Shown piece by piece: positions 54,663-63,182 of a DNA stretch of 64,000 nt. Origin of the DNA: Chloroflexota bacterium (GTDB taxonomy: Bacteria; Chloroflexota; Limnocylindria; Limnocylindrales; CSP1-4). The stretch covers positions 27,815-91,814 of the forward strand of contig JAJXUG010000011.1 in assembly GCA_021783095.1 (NCBI GenBank). The letters are read 5' to 3'. The translations under genes and the position numbers were made by a program. How positions within the stretch are numbered: position 1 is the first letter of the stretch; every line of letters starts with the position of its first letter. The notes below the pieces were generated by a model. It ran no database searches, was not told where the DNA came from, and saw nothing but the letters and a program-made list of their open reading frames with translations.

Positions 54663-54806
54663 GTGGGGAGGGGCGTCGGGAGACTCGGCCACCGCCCGGG
54701 GGTGGGCCGCGGCAAACGGGCGACCCTGGTTCGCCTCCGGCTCGGTCGTCGGCCGAGTCCGCGGATCAGGGTCACCTCGGGATGAGGTTCGGCTCAGCCG
54801 AGAGGC

Positions 54807-55697
54807 TCAGCCCTCGGCCGTCGGCGCCTCCTCGACCGTCACCGTCCGCTCCTCGGTCCCGCGGACGAGCGACACCTCGAACGGGAGCTTGGCGGCCCCG
54901 AGGGCGGTGTGCAGCTCATCGACGTCAGGCGTGGGCTCGCCGGCCACGGCCACGACGAGGTCGCCCTGGGCGATCCCCGCCCGCTCGGCCGGGCTGTCCG
55001 ATTCCACCTCGCGGACGAGCACGCCATCGCGCTCCGGCAGACCGGTCGCCCGGCGCAGGTGTCGCGCCACGCGGCCGGGCGCAACGGCGATCCCCAGTCG
55101 GGGCCGGCTGGGCGACTCGCCGCGACCCAGCGCGTCGACCCGGGCGCGGAACGCGGCGTCGGCGGGCAGCGCGAGGTAGAAGCCCTCGCCCACCCGGTTG
55201 GTGTTGAGCCCGAGCAGCGCGCCGTCGGCGTCGAGCAGCGCCGAGCCAGACGACCCGGGGGCGAGCGGCGCGGTGTGCTCGAGCGACCCGCCGATCGGCC
55301 GCCCGCCGGGCCCGCGGAAGGCGCGCTCCACCGACGACACGAACCCGAACGAGACGCGCGCCCCGCCCGTGCTCGTCGCTGCCGCTGCGAACACGGCCGT
55401 CCCGATGGTGGGCGTCTGGGAGGACCAGGCGAGCGCCGGCGCGCCCGTGGTGTCGACCTCGACGACCGCGAGGTCGCCGTCCCAGTCGACGCCCTTGGCA
55501 TCGCCGCGGGCGGTGCGGCCGTCGGCGAAGCGGACGGTCACCTGCTCGGCCCGCAGGTTGTGGGCGTTGGTGAGGACGCGGCCGTCCTCGATGACGACGC
55601 CGGAGCCGCGGGCACGCGAGCCGATGGCGACGATGGACGGACCGGCTGCCGCGGCGGCTGCGGCGATGGCCTCGGAGAGATCAGTGACGACGGTCAT
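54807..55697 (-). CDS. trypsin-like serine protease with PDZ domain, no export signal
   Basis: A 296-residue HtrA/DegP-family protease. The triad fits His46 (TNAHN), Asp75 (DWDGDLAVVEV) and Ser150 (APGSSGSALL); a PDZ domain covers about residues 200-290 (LVREVESDSPAERAGIAQGDLV). The N-terminus is an Ala-rich helix, not a signal peptide or membrane anchor, so the protein appears cytoplasmic, which is unusual. The NSGG loop is altered to SSGS, so activity should be tested. It is a single gene. Confidence 0.85.
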   Translation of the reverse strand: MTVVTDLSEAIAAAAAAAGPSIVAIGSRARGSGVVIEDGRVLTNAHNLRAEQVTVRFADGRTARGDAKGVDWDGDLAVVEVDTTGAPALAWSSQTPTIGTAVFAAAATSTGGARVSFGFVSSVERAFRGPGGRPIGGSLEHTAPLAPGSSGSALLDADGALLGLNTNRVGEGFYLALPADAAFRARVDALGRGESPSRPRLGIAVAPGRVARHLRRATGLPERDGVLVREVESDSPAERAGIAQGDLVVAVAGEPTPDVDELHTALGAAKLPFEVSLVRGTEERTVTVEEAPTAEG

Positions 55698-55787
55698 GGC
55701 GGTGGGGACTCCCGCTTCGTTGGTGGCGCTGCGGCAGGCATAGGTCCAGGCTCAACCGTCTCGCCGGGCGTCATCGCCACCGAGCCC

Positions 55788-55914
55788 CACGATGACGTGT
55801 CCGGGGCCGACAGAGCGGTCGCCATGTTCGAGCTGGAGGGCGGCCCGATCCTCAGCCTCTGCCCGCGCACGGAACTGGCCAAGGACGCGGGGCTGCCGCT
55901 GGACCCGCTCGCGT
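55788..55914 (+). pseudogene. remnant of a VOC (glyoxalase-fold) gene
   Basis: A plus-strand frame reads DRAVAMFELEGGPILSLCPR, then TELAKDAGLPLDP, a strong match to a middle segment of VOC-superfamily proteins. Sequence before and after is unrelated and the second betaalphabeta module is missing. No start or ribosome site is present. It is therefore a decayed fragment lying in the 315-bp gap between the protease and cold-shock genes. Confidence 0.55.
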
Positions 55915-55976
55915 CACGGGCGGAAACGCGCGGCCGCAGGTCGACGAGGCCAGGTAGCGCGGGGCCGAGAATCGAG

Positions 55977-56004
55977 AAGCGGCCCGCCGGTTGGCGGGCC
56001 GCTT
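55977..56004. terminator. strong terminator hairpin after the cold-shock gene
   Basis: A perfect 12-bp stem, AAGCGGCCCGCC (55977-55988) paired with GGCGGGCCGCTT (55993-56004), has a GGTT tetraloop. It lies 8 bp past the stop of the minus-strand cold-shock gene. No long T-run follows. Confidence 0.85.
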
Positions 56005-56012
56005 CCCTGCGA

Positions 56013-56216
56013 TCAGGCTGCGCGAACCTGTGAGGCTCGAGGTCCCTTGGGGCTGGCCTCGACCTCGAACTGCACGCGCTCGCCGCCGACCAGGCGATCG
56101 AAGACAAGCGAGGCGTCGAGGGCGTCGCGATGGAAGAAGTACTCCTTCGCATCCTCGGCCGTGATGAAGCCGAAGCCGCGATCAGCGACGACCTTCTTGA
56201 TGGTACCGGTGGTCAT
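56013..56216 (-). CDS. cold-shock domain protein (CspA family)
   Basis: A 67-residue nucleic-acid chaperone. RNP1 is present as RGFGFITAED and RNP2 as KEYFFHRDAL. ATG 56216 is chosen because GGAGG lies 6 bp upstream; an upstream in-frame GTG (56228) would contain that ribosome site. A promoter at 56318-56345 gives a leader of about 95 nt, as in cold-inducible csp genes, and a terminator follows. It is monocistronic. Confidence 0.95.
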   Translation of the reverse strand: MTTGTIKKVVADRGFGFITAEDAKEYFFHRDALDASLVFDRLVGGERVQFEVEASPKGPRASQVRAA

Positions 56217-56317
56217 GATGACCTCCACGCTTCCCGAACTGGGACTGCACGACGCACGGTCAGTTCGAGAAGGGGGTCGACCACACGGAGCACGCCGCGC
56301 AGTGCGGCGAGGGGGAC

Positions 56318-56345
56318 ATCATAGCACGGATGTTCGTTCTGCCAA
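56318..56345 (-). promoter_or_regulatory. sigma-70-type promoter of the cold-shock gene
   Basis: On the minus strand TTGGCA (56345-56340), a 16-bp spacer and TATGAT (56323-56318) match consensus well. Transcription would begin near 56311 and give a leader of about 95 nt before the ATG. Confidence 0.75.
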
Positions 56346-56510
56346 GGACGGGCGATCCCGGGAACGTCGGTGCGGCTGGTACGTGGCGCGCAGGGCGCGG
56401 ACTGCCGCCGGATGCTCGGGGGTGGTCGGGCTCCATCTGCGGGCCGGTGCACGGCGGCGGGGCGACTTCCGCGACGACAGCCTCCTGCGCTCCGGTACCC
56501 TGCGCCGGTT

Positions 56511-57773
56511 GTGACCGCATCACTCTGGCGCCACGCCGACTTCATGAAGCTCTGGGCCGGGCAGACCGTGTCCGAGCTCGGCTCGGTGGTGACGCGCACG
56601 GCCGTGCCGCTCGTCGCGCTGCTCGTGCTCGGGGCGGGCCCGTTCCAGATGGCGCTGCTGGTGGTCTCGGCCAGCCTCGGCGTGCTCCTCGTCGGGCTGT
56701 TCGCGGGCGCCTGGGTCGACCGGCTCCGACGGCGGCCCCTGCTCATCTGGGCCGACGCGGTCCGCGCAGTGCTGCTGGCCTCGATCCCCGCAGCGTATCT
56801 CGCGGGCATCCTGCGCATCGAGCAGCTGTACGCGGTCGTATTCCTCGAGGGCTGCCTCGGGTCGCTCTTCGACGCAGCGTACCCCGCGTACGTCCCCTCG
56901 CTCATCGGCGTCGATCGCGTGGTCGAGGGCAACAGCAAGCTCGCCACGAGCTCGTCGCTCGCGGAGATTGGCGGTCCAGGACTGGGCGGCGGCCTGGTGC
57001 AGCTCATCGGGGCGCCCCTCGCGATCCTGGTGGACGCGGTCTCGTTCGTGGTCTCGGCGGTCTCGCTGGCCCTGATCCGCAGCCCCGAGCCGCTCCGCCC
57101 CGCGAGGACCTCGCCCGTCCCGATCCGCGCCGAGATCGCCGAGGGTCTCCGGTTGGTCCGCCAGCACCCGATCCTGCTGCCGCTGACCCTCCGGTCGGTG
57201 ATCGCCCACGTCGCAGGCTCGTTCTACGGCGTCCTCTACACGATCTACCTGATCGAGGAGCTCCACCTCAGCCCGTTGCTGTTCGGGATCGTCGTGTCGG
57301 CAGGGGGCGTCGGCTCGCTGATCGGCTCGTTCTTCGCCGCCAGGGTGATCGCGCGGTTCGGCCTCGGCCCCGCGCTGATCTGGACGGCCACGGCGGCCTC
57401 GGTCGTCGGGGTGCTGACGCCCCTGGCGGGCGGGCCCCTCCTGCTCGCGACGGTGATGGTGTTCCTGCCGCAGCTGGTCGGCGACGGCCTCCAGACCATC
57501 GAGGGCGTGGCGGAGCTGTCGCTCATCCAGGGCGTCGTCCCGAACCGGATCCTGGGCCGGGTCAACGCCACGCTCGAGGTGTTCTCCCACGGGATCGCCT
57601 ACCCGCTCGGGGCGCTCCTCGCGGCGGGGGTGGCAGGGTGGATCGGCGTCCGGGGCGGGATCGCGATCGGCTGGGCCGGGATGGCGGTCTCGATCCTGCT
57701 GCTCGTCTTCTCGCCCCTGCCGCGCGTCCGGCAGCCGTCCGATGTGGCCGCCGTCGAGGGCCCGCGGCCCTGA
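56511..57773 (+). CDS. MFS transporter (EntS-like exporter family)
   Basis: A 420-residue protein with twelve hydrophobic segments; LWRHADFMKLWAGQTVSELGS is the typical N-terminus and GAWVDRLRRRPLLIWADA the loop 2-3 motif. Relatives export siderophores, macrolides and other small molecules. GTG 56511 has no ribosome site, but TACCCT at 56496-56501 suggests a leaderless transcript. The in-frame extension upstream lacks transporter character. The substrate is unknown. Confidence 0.9.
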   Translation: MTASLWRHADFMKLWAGQTVSELGSVVTRTAVPLVALLVLGAGPFQMALLVVSASLGVLLVGLFAGAWVDRLRRRPLLIWADAVRAVLLASIPAAYLAGILRIEQLYAVVFLEGCLGSLFDAAYPAYVPSLIGVDRVVEGNSKLATSSSLAEIGGPGLGGGLVQLIGAPLAILVDAVSFVVSAVSLALIRSPEPLRPARTSPVPIRAEIAEGLRLVRQHPILLPLTLRSVIAHVAGSFYGVLYTIYLIEELHLSPLLFGIVVSAGGVGSLIGSFFAARVIARFGLGPALIWTATAASVVGVLTPLAGGPLLLATVMVFLPQLVGDGLQTIEGVAELSLIQGVVPNRILGRVNATLEVFSHGIAYPLGALLAAGVAGWIGVRGGIAIGWAGMAVSILLLVFSPLPRVRQPSDVAAVEGPRP

Positions 57774-57961
57774 GGGCCCGCGTCAGGCGGGGGCCGATCA
57801 TGGCCCTTCCGGCGCGGCGGATCGCTCAGGTGGAGGCCCGGGGGCCGCGGCCGGCCGGTGGGCTCGTCCGCCGCTCCTCCGCCCGCTGCTCGTGCCCCGC
57901 CACTCGGCACGGGTCCGCGGCTCGACGACGGGCCGCTCCGCCACGTTCGCAGGACTCCTCG

Positions 57962-59551
57962 TCAGCCCCGGGCGGTGCCCGGTGCGAGGACGTCGAAGTC
58001 GCTCGTCCTGTCCGCGACGGCCTCGGCGCCGATCCGCACAGTCGGGATCCCGAACGGCTCGTCCACCAGCCATCGCCAGCCCCGGTCCGCGAGCCCCTCG
58101 AGCGTCTCCGCGGCCACCGCCAGCGTCGCCTCGCGGTGCTCCGCGGCGAGCCCGGTGAGCACCGGCCGGGAACGCGACAGCGCGATGGCGCCGGCCACGT
58201 CGACGGCGGCCCGCAACGCGGACGCGCGCGCGGCGAAGCCGGTCGAGCCGCAGCAGAGCAGCAGCTTCACGTCGCCCGCGTCGGGCAGGACCCCCGCGAC
58301 CAAGGCGTGCCACTCGTTCACCAATGCGCTGTCCGGCTCGAGGAACGCCATGCGGTGCGAGGGGAAGAGCTCGCGGCGCAACGCCACCTCGGCGACGGCA
58401 CGCGCCGGTGCGCGCGGCTCCTCGCCCAGCCAGGCGGGCAGCGCGCCGACCACCACCGAGTCGGGCAGCAGCCCATCGGCGAGGGCCAGCGAGACGGCGA
58501 GCAGCTGGAGGGCGAGCGCTCGGCCCGAGCGGGTCGCGGGGTCCGACGGGAACCCGTTCGCGAGGTCCGACGCGACCACGAGCGAGCTCGCGGGCACCAG
58601 GACGCGCGTCCCGCCGCGGGCCAGGAGCCGATGGGCGAACGCGTGGTCGGCGAGGGCCCGGTCAGGGTCGACGAGGCCGCTGACGATCTCGCGCAGCGGG
58701 TCGGCGATGACAAGGTCGACCCGCTCGAACGCGGCGATGACCGCCTGGTCCGGCGCCGCCAGCGCCGGCGACTCCGTCACCAGCCGGACGTAGCGGCCGT
58801 TTCGCGCGCCGGCGTCGTCGAGGACGGCCCGCAGCACCAAGAGCGCGCGGTGCGCGCCGGTGGGCACCGGCGACCCGGCTGGGTCGAAGTTGGCGAGGCC
58901 CCCGCGGGACCCCGGCGCCGGGTGCCATGGCTCGACGTGCGTGCCGCTCCGGGCGGAGAGGTCCGCCAGCTCCCGGCTGGGCGGCACCAGGACCCGGATC
59001 GCGCCCGCACCCGCCGCGATCGCGGCGACCGCCTCGTCCGCCGCGTCGACGACGGCCGGCGACTCCAGCGTCACCCCCAGCAACGGGCGCCGGGGCTCGC
59101 CCAGCAGCGCCACGAGCTCGCGGCGCGCGGTCCGGTTCGCGTCGGCCCGAGCCAGCGCTGCCGTCGCCATCGCCGACGCGGACCTGTGGGCCCTCGCCCG
59201 CCGCTCGGGATCCTCGAGCAGCTCGGCCTCCAGCCCGAGGTCGATGTTGCCCGCCGCCACCTCGAGCGCGACCTCGAGGATCGACAGGTCGTACTCCGCC
59301 ATCGCGACCGCCATCGGCAGCGTGATCCCGCCGCAGAGGCGGCGAGCGTCGGGCGCGAGGTAGCGGTCCAGGACCGAGGCTGCGAGCGGACGCCCGTCGC
59401 GGTCCACGCCGGACACGCCGAGCAGGCGGAGGGCCGCCCGCTCCTGGCCGACCGTCGTGCTGGCACGCGCGCCGGCGCTCCATGCCGCGGCGATGGCCGC
59501 TGCCTGCTTCCCGAGCGCGTCGACCGAACTCCCCGCTAGGTCGCGCTGCAT
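57962..59551 (-). CDS. lysine 5,6-aminomutase alpha-subunit-like (KamD-like) protein
   Basis: A 529-residue protein resembling KamD, the TIM-barrel subunit of B12- and PLP-dependent D-lysine/L-beta-lysine 5,6-aminomutase. Matching stretches include TTVGQERAALRLLGVSGVD, ANRTARRELVALLGEP, GRYVRLVTESPALAAPD and VADHAF-like DHAFAHRLLARGG. The small B12-binding subunit (KamE) is not encoded nearby, and other lysine-fermentation genes are absent. ATG 59551 is chosen; 59623 is possible. A row of palindromes sits upstream. It may be a true mutase with a distant partner or a diverged protein. Confidence 0.7.
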   Translation of the reverse strand: MQRDLAGSSVDALGKQAAAIAAAWSAGARASTTVGQERAALRLLGVSGVDRDGRPLAASVLDRYLAPDARRLCGGITLPMAVAMAEYDLSILEVALEVAAGNIDLGLEAELLEDPERRARAHRSASAMATAALARADANRTARRELVALLGEPRRPLLGVTLESPAVVDAADEAVAAIAAGAGAIRVLVPPSRELADLSARSGTHVEPWHPAPGSRGGLANFDPAGSPVPTGAHRALLVLRAVLDDAGARNGRYVRLVTESPALAAPDQAVIAAFERVDLVIADPLREIVSGLVDPDRALADHAFAHRLLARGGTRVLVPASSLVVASDLANGFPSDPATRSGRALALQLLAVSLALADGLLPDSVVVGALPAWLGEEPRAPARAVAEVALRRELFPSHRMAFLEPDSALVNEWHALVAGVLPDAGDVKLLLCCGSTGFAARASALRAAVDVAGAIALSRSRPVLTGLAAEHREATLAVAAETLEGLADRGWRWLVDEPFGIPTVRIGAEAVADRTSDFDVLAPGTARG

Positions 59552-59639
59552 CGCCTCAGTATGCGGGGAAGCGTCCCGCAGGGTCTGCCCGGCCGGAGGC
59601 ATCGGCTCACCTCGGGCGCACATGGTCGACGCGCCGCTG

Positions 59640-59800
59640 CCAGACTGCCAGTCCAGACTTCAAACCGACTTTGCGATGTGCTGGACCGGAGGTCCAGCCG
59701 ATGACCGAATTCGTCCGTGGGCGAGCTTCGTGACGCTCCCGCCTGGACTGCCGGTCCAGATCGCGCCGTGCGACGCCGGGGGTCTGGACTGGCAGTCCAG
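59640..59800. promoter_or_regulatory. array of four CTGGAC-N5-GTCCAG palindromes
   Basis: Three perfect copies of CTGGAC-N5-GTCCAG lie at 59681-59697, 59743-59759 and 59784-59800; a fourth, CCAGAC-N5-GTCCAG, lies at 59640-59656. Start-to-start distances are 41, 62 and 41 bp, close to 4, 6 and 4 helical turns, so all fall on one face of the DNA. They occupy the 310-bp gap (59552-59861) upstream of the KamD-like gene and downstream of moaDE. No regulator gene is adjacent. Confidence 0.85.
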
Positions 59801-59861
59801 ATGGCGTGGGGGCTGGCAGACGACGAGGTGGGCCGGGTGGCGAAGTGCCCGGGAGGGCGTC

Positions 59862-60629
59862 TCAGCCGGCGTCCGGGGCGGCGCTCCTCGCCGGCGCCCC
59901 CATCCAGACGCGTCCGTCCGCGAACCGCTCCGCCTTCCAGATCGGCGCCCGCGCCTTCGTCTCGTCAATGGCGAAGCGCGCCGCCGCGAAGGCGGCGTCC
60001 CGGTGGGGGGCCGCGGCGACGACCAGGATCGACGCCTCGCCCGGCGGCACCGCCCCCGTCCGGTGGACGATCGCGAGGCGCACGACGCCGAACCGCGCCT
60101 CGATCTCGTCGGCGATCTGGCCCAGCACCGCGAGCGCCATCGGCTCGAACGCCTCGTACTCGAGCCCCTCGACGCGAGCCCCCGCGTGGCGCGCCGCCTC
60201 CGCCTCCTGCCCCGGCGCCGGGGTGCCGGGGGTGACGCGCGTGCGCCCGAGGAAGGTGACCACGGCGCCGTCCTCGGGGATCGCCAGGCGGAGGCCGAGG
60301 TCGGCTGCGAGGGTCGGCGGGAACGGGTCGACGTGGACCTCGAGGATGCGATTCCGAGGACCGCCGTCGTCGGTTCCGTCGCCGCCGCTCACTGGCGGGA
60401 TCGCCGCCACCTCGTCCCCCTCGGCCAGCCGCGTGAGAGGCTCGGCGTAGGCCCCGTTGACCGCGAAGCGGAGCGTGTCCCGTCCCGGCGCGAGGGCGGG
60501 GACGGCCGCGACCGCCGCGTCCCACGCGTCTGCCACGGTGGCCCCGTCGCCCACCTCGACCGGTAGCTCCTTCGTGCCGGCGGCCTCTCGCTGCATCGCG
60601 AACAGGCGGACGCGGACCAGCATCGCCAA
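59862..60629 (-). CDS. MoaD-MoaE fusion, molybdopterin synthase
   Basis: A 255-residue fusion. Residues 1-83 are MoaD, whose sulfur-carrying Gly-Gly tail occurs internally at 82-83 (IPPVSGG); residues 95-250 are MoaE (VTFLGRTR, EGLEYEAFEPMA, HRTGAVPPGEASI, DETKARAPIWKAE). Together they convert cyclic pyranopterin monophosphate to molybdopterin. For MoaD to be thiocarboxylated the chain must be cut after Gly83, as is known for mycobacterial MoaX. It serves the molybdenum hydroxylase at 155-3875 or others. It overlaps no neighbour and is followed by the palindrome array. Confidence 0.9.
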   Translation of the reverse strand: MAMLVRVRLFAMQREAAGTKELPVEVGDGATVADAWDAAVAAVPALAPGRDTLRFAVNGAYAEPLTRLAEGDEVAAIPPVSGGDGTDDGGPRNRILEVHVDPFPPTLAADLGLRLAIPEDGAVVTFLGRTRVTPGTPAPGQEAEAARHAGARVEGLEYEAFEPMALAVLGQIADEIEARFGVVRLAIVHRTGAVPPGEASILVVAAAPHRDAAFAAARFAIDETKARAPIWKAERFADGRVWMGAPARSAAPDAG

Positions 60630-60632
60630 CTC

Positions 60633-61475
60633 CTAGACCAGCAGGCCGGCCCCGAAGTAGAGCCCGGCGGCGAGGATCGTCCCCGCCGCAATCGTACCCA
60701 CGTTGATGTACAGCAGCCCGGTCGCCGATTCCATCGACCTGGATCGCGCCGTCTGCACGGCGGCCCACGAGACGACCAGCGGGAACACCAGCCCGACCAT
60801 GAGCCGCAGCCAGACGAATAGCGCCCACGGTCCCACCAGCGCCGCGAACGGCCCGCCCGCAGCGCCGGGACCGATCCCGACGCCGACCCACAGCGCGAAC
60901 AGGGCAGTCTGGATCGCGACGACGCCCAGCAGCACCCGGCTGGCCAGCACCAGCGGCGCCTCCGGCAGCCGGGGCGTCACCAGGTACCAGTGGCCCAGGA
61001 TCATGGCCGCGAAGACGCCCCCCGTCGCCGCGGCCAGCACGAGCAGCTGCACGCCCAGCATCAGGGTGGCCAGCGCACCGCCCGTGCCCCAGGCGAGCGC
61101 CCCGCAGACCAGCGACGCCACGCCGAACGCCAAGGCCGCCCATCCCGGGCGCACGCCCCGCTGCCCGCGGGCGATGGCGACCACGGCGATCAGGGCGAAG
61201 ACCACGAACAGGCCCATGAGCGGCCGGCGCGGGCCGTCGAACACCGTGTTGGCCACGACCGGCGAGCCCGTGACGGCGGGCGCAAGGCCGTCGTCGGAGA
61301 GCCAGGCCAGCAGCCCGAAGCCCGCGGCGCAGAACGCGGTGAACGCGAGGTAGCCGCGGGTGGCCGACGTCCGCAGCCGGGTGAGCAGCACGAACCCGAA
61401 CGACCCCACGGCGAGGCCCGCCAGGACCGTCCAGTTGATGAGCGCCAGGTTCGCGGCGATCTGGGACGCAAGCAC
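60633..61475 (-). CDS. uncharacterised integral membrane protein
   Basis: A 280-residue protein with about eight hydrophobic helices and short loops; a conserved-looking MILGHWYLVTPRLPEAP lies midway. I do not recognise the family. The chain starts at 61475 and ends 3 bp before the moaDE start, so the two are probably co-transcribed. Confidence 0.7.
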   Translation of the reverse strand: MLASQIAANLALINWTVLAGLAVGSFGFVLLTRLRTSATRGYLAFTAFCAAGFGLLAWLSDDGLAPAVTGSPVVANTVFDGPRRPLMGLFVVFALIAVVAIARGQRGVRPGWAALAFGVASLVCGALAWGTGGALATLMLGVQLLVLAAATGGVFAAMILGHWYLVTPRLPEAPLVLASRVLLGVVAIQTALFALWVGVGIGPGAAGGPFAALVGPWALFVWLRLMVGLVFPLVVSWAAVQTARSRSMESATGLLYINVGTIAAGTILAAGLYFGAGLLV

Positions 61476-61606
61476 GCCGGGAGTGTAGCCGGGCGGGCCG
61501 TTTGCCCCGATTCGTGCGCCCGGGACGGATAATGGCCGGAGTCAACCTGGTGCCGGGACGGCCCCCAGCGACCCACGGCCCCATTTGCAGGCTTCGGAGG
61601 TTAGCG

Positions 61607-62335
61607 ATGGCGATCGGGCGCGACACCACCTTCACCTGGCTTGGCCACGCGGCGGTCGAGATGCGGACGCCCGGCGGCAAGGTGGTCCTGTTCGACCCCT
61701 GGCTGGGCAATCCCAAGAGCCCGCGGCCGCCCGCCGCCCAGGGCGCCTGCGACCTGCTCCTGGTGACCCACGGGCACGCCGACCACATGGGCGACGCCGT
61801 GGCGCTTGCCGCGCGGTTCCGGCCGGTCTGGCCGTGCATCCACGAGATGAGCCTCTGGCTGGCCCGCCGGCTGCCCGGCGGCAGCGACGCGGTGATGGGG
61901 ATGAACAAGGGCGGCACGGTCGAGGCGACAGGACTGCGCGTCTCGATGACCCCCGCCGTCCACTCGGCTGGCATCTGGGACAACGACACCGGCACCACCG
62001 TGTACCTGGGCGAGCCGGCGGGCTTCGTCGTGGAGCTCGAGAACGGGCTGCGGGTGTACCACGCCGGCGACACCGACGTGTTCGGCGACATGGCGCTGAT
62101 CCGCGAGCGGTTCCGCCCCGACGTGGCGCTGCTCCCGATCGGGGGCCACTACACCATGGACCCCGCTGGCGCGGCGATCGCGACGGAGCTGCTGGGGGTC
62201 TCGCACGTCCTGCCGATCCACTGGGGCACCTTCCCCGCGCTCGCGGGCACGCCCGACCAGCTCGAGGCGGCGATCCGGACCCGCGGCGGGACGGCCACCG
62301 TCCACCACTGGCAGCCCGGCGACACGGTCAGCTGA
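61607..62335 (+). CDS. UlaG/UPF0173-like metal-dependent hydrolase
   Basis: A 242-residue MBL-fold protein. Metal ligands are seen in THGHADHMGDAV, AVHSAGIW, YHAGDTDVFGD and PIHWGTFPA. Family members include ascorbate-6-phosphate lactonase and the conserved UPF0173 hydrolases. CGGAGG precedes ATG 61607. It stands alone. Confidence 0.88.
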   Translation: MAIGRDTTFTWLGHAAVEMRTPGGKVVLFDPWLGNPKSPRPPAAQGACDLLLVTHGHADHMGDAVALAARFRPVWPCIHEMSLWLARRLPGGSDAVMGMNKGGTVEATGLRVSMTPAVHSAGIWDNDTGTTVYLGEPAGFVVELENGLRVYHAGDTDVFGDMALIRERFRPDVALLPIGGHYTMDPAGAAIATELLGVSHVLPIHWGTFPALAGTPDQLEAAIRTRGGTATVHHWQPGDTVS

Positions 62336-62561
62336 TCCCGGCTCCCGCTGGAGCGCCTCGCGCCGGTCACCCATGCGGGGGGCCTTAAGGGCGAAGTACC
62401 CCCTGCCTTGGCGGTGCAGATCGGTCCCGGGCGCTCTTGTGCAGTTGAGCACCGCCAGCGGGTGCCATGACGATTCGCCAATGGCGTTCGCGCGCGGGCT
62501 CCGTATCGTTCACATCGTCCGGAGAGGAACGCCATCCGACTCACGCGTCGTCGACGTCCGA

Positions 62562-62653
62562 CCGGCACGACAAGGCAAACCCGGGGTGACCCGGGGACGC
62601 AAAGCCACGGGACTCACCGAGCAGGGCGGTCGAGCCAGCCGGGTTGCCGAATG
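62562..62653 (+). ncRNA. c-di-GMP-I (GEMM) riboswitch aptamer
   Basis: The sequence contains the hallmark elements of the GEMM-I class: AAGGCAAACC, a GNRA-capped CCCGGG-GTGA-CCCGGG stem, GGACGCAAAGCC, then a variable arm and the closing GGGTTGCCGAATG. CGGCA at 62563 pairs with TGCCG at the end. It lies 36 bp before the ATG of the exported protein at 62689, so c-di-GMP probably controls that gene. The 353-bp gap 62336-62688 holds nothing else clear. Confidence 0.92.
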
Positions 62654-62688
62654 CGAGCGCGGCCGCAGGGGTGCGCGGAGGTCAGGTC

Positions 62689-63144
62689 ATGCACGAGAAC
62701 TTCTGGGACGGCACCAAGTGGGTGGCGGAACCGGTGCGACAGGCCCCGCCGTGCGGGGCGGTTCAGGCGCGGTCACGCCGGTGGAGCAGGATGACGGTGG
62801 CCCTGGTCGCGGCCGCCGCCCTCGTGGTCCCGTTCAGCGCAGTCGCCGCCGCCTCGGGGGCAGGTGCCTCGATCACGGTGCCGAATGGCGTCTTCGCGGG
62901 AACGACGACGGCCACGGTCCACACCGGGCCGGCCACATGGGTGCACGCCGCCTGCTACCAGAATGGGGCGCGGGTCTACGAGCAGTACGTCAAGACCGAC
63001 TCCAACAACCAGGCAGTCCTGACCCTCGGGCCGACGCCGTTGTGGCCGTCGGGCTCGGCCTCCTGTACTGCCGCTGAGGGGACATGGATGGCCAACGGCA
63101 AGTTCAAGGTCACCGCCACGACGACCTTCTCCGTCAGCGGCTGA
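62689..63144 (+). CDS. small exported protein under c-di-GMP riboswitch control
   Basis: A 151-residue protein. The first 30 residues are cytoplasmic-like (NFWDGTKWVAEPV), followed by a hydrophobic export or anchor segment (MTVALVAAAALVVPFSAVAAAS) and a beta-rich extracellular domain with two cysteines. It resembles no named family. The start follows GCGGAGG. Because its mRNA begins with a c-di-GMP aptamer, it is likely a surface or matrix factor of the biofilm-motility switch. A terminator follows at 63183. Confidence 0.8.
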   Translation: MHENFWDGTKWVAEPVRQAPPCGAVQARSRRWSRMTVALVAAAALVVPFSAVAAASGAGASITVPNGVFAGTTTATVHTGPATWVHAACYQNGARVYEQYVKTDSNNQAVLTLGPTPLWPSGSASCTAAEGTWMANGKFKVTATTTFSVSG

Positions 63145-63182
63145 CATGGCCGTCCATCCAGGACGCGCCGACTGAAACAGCG

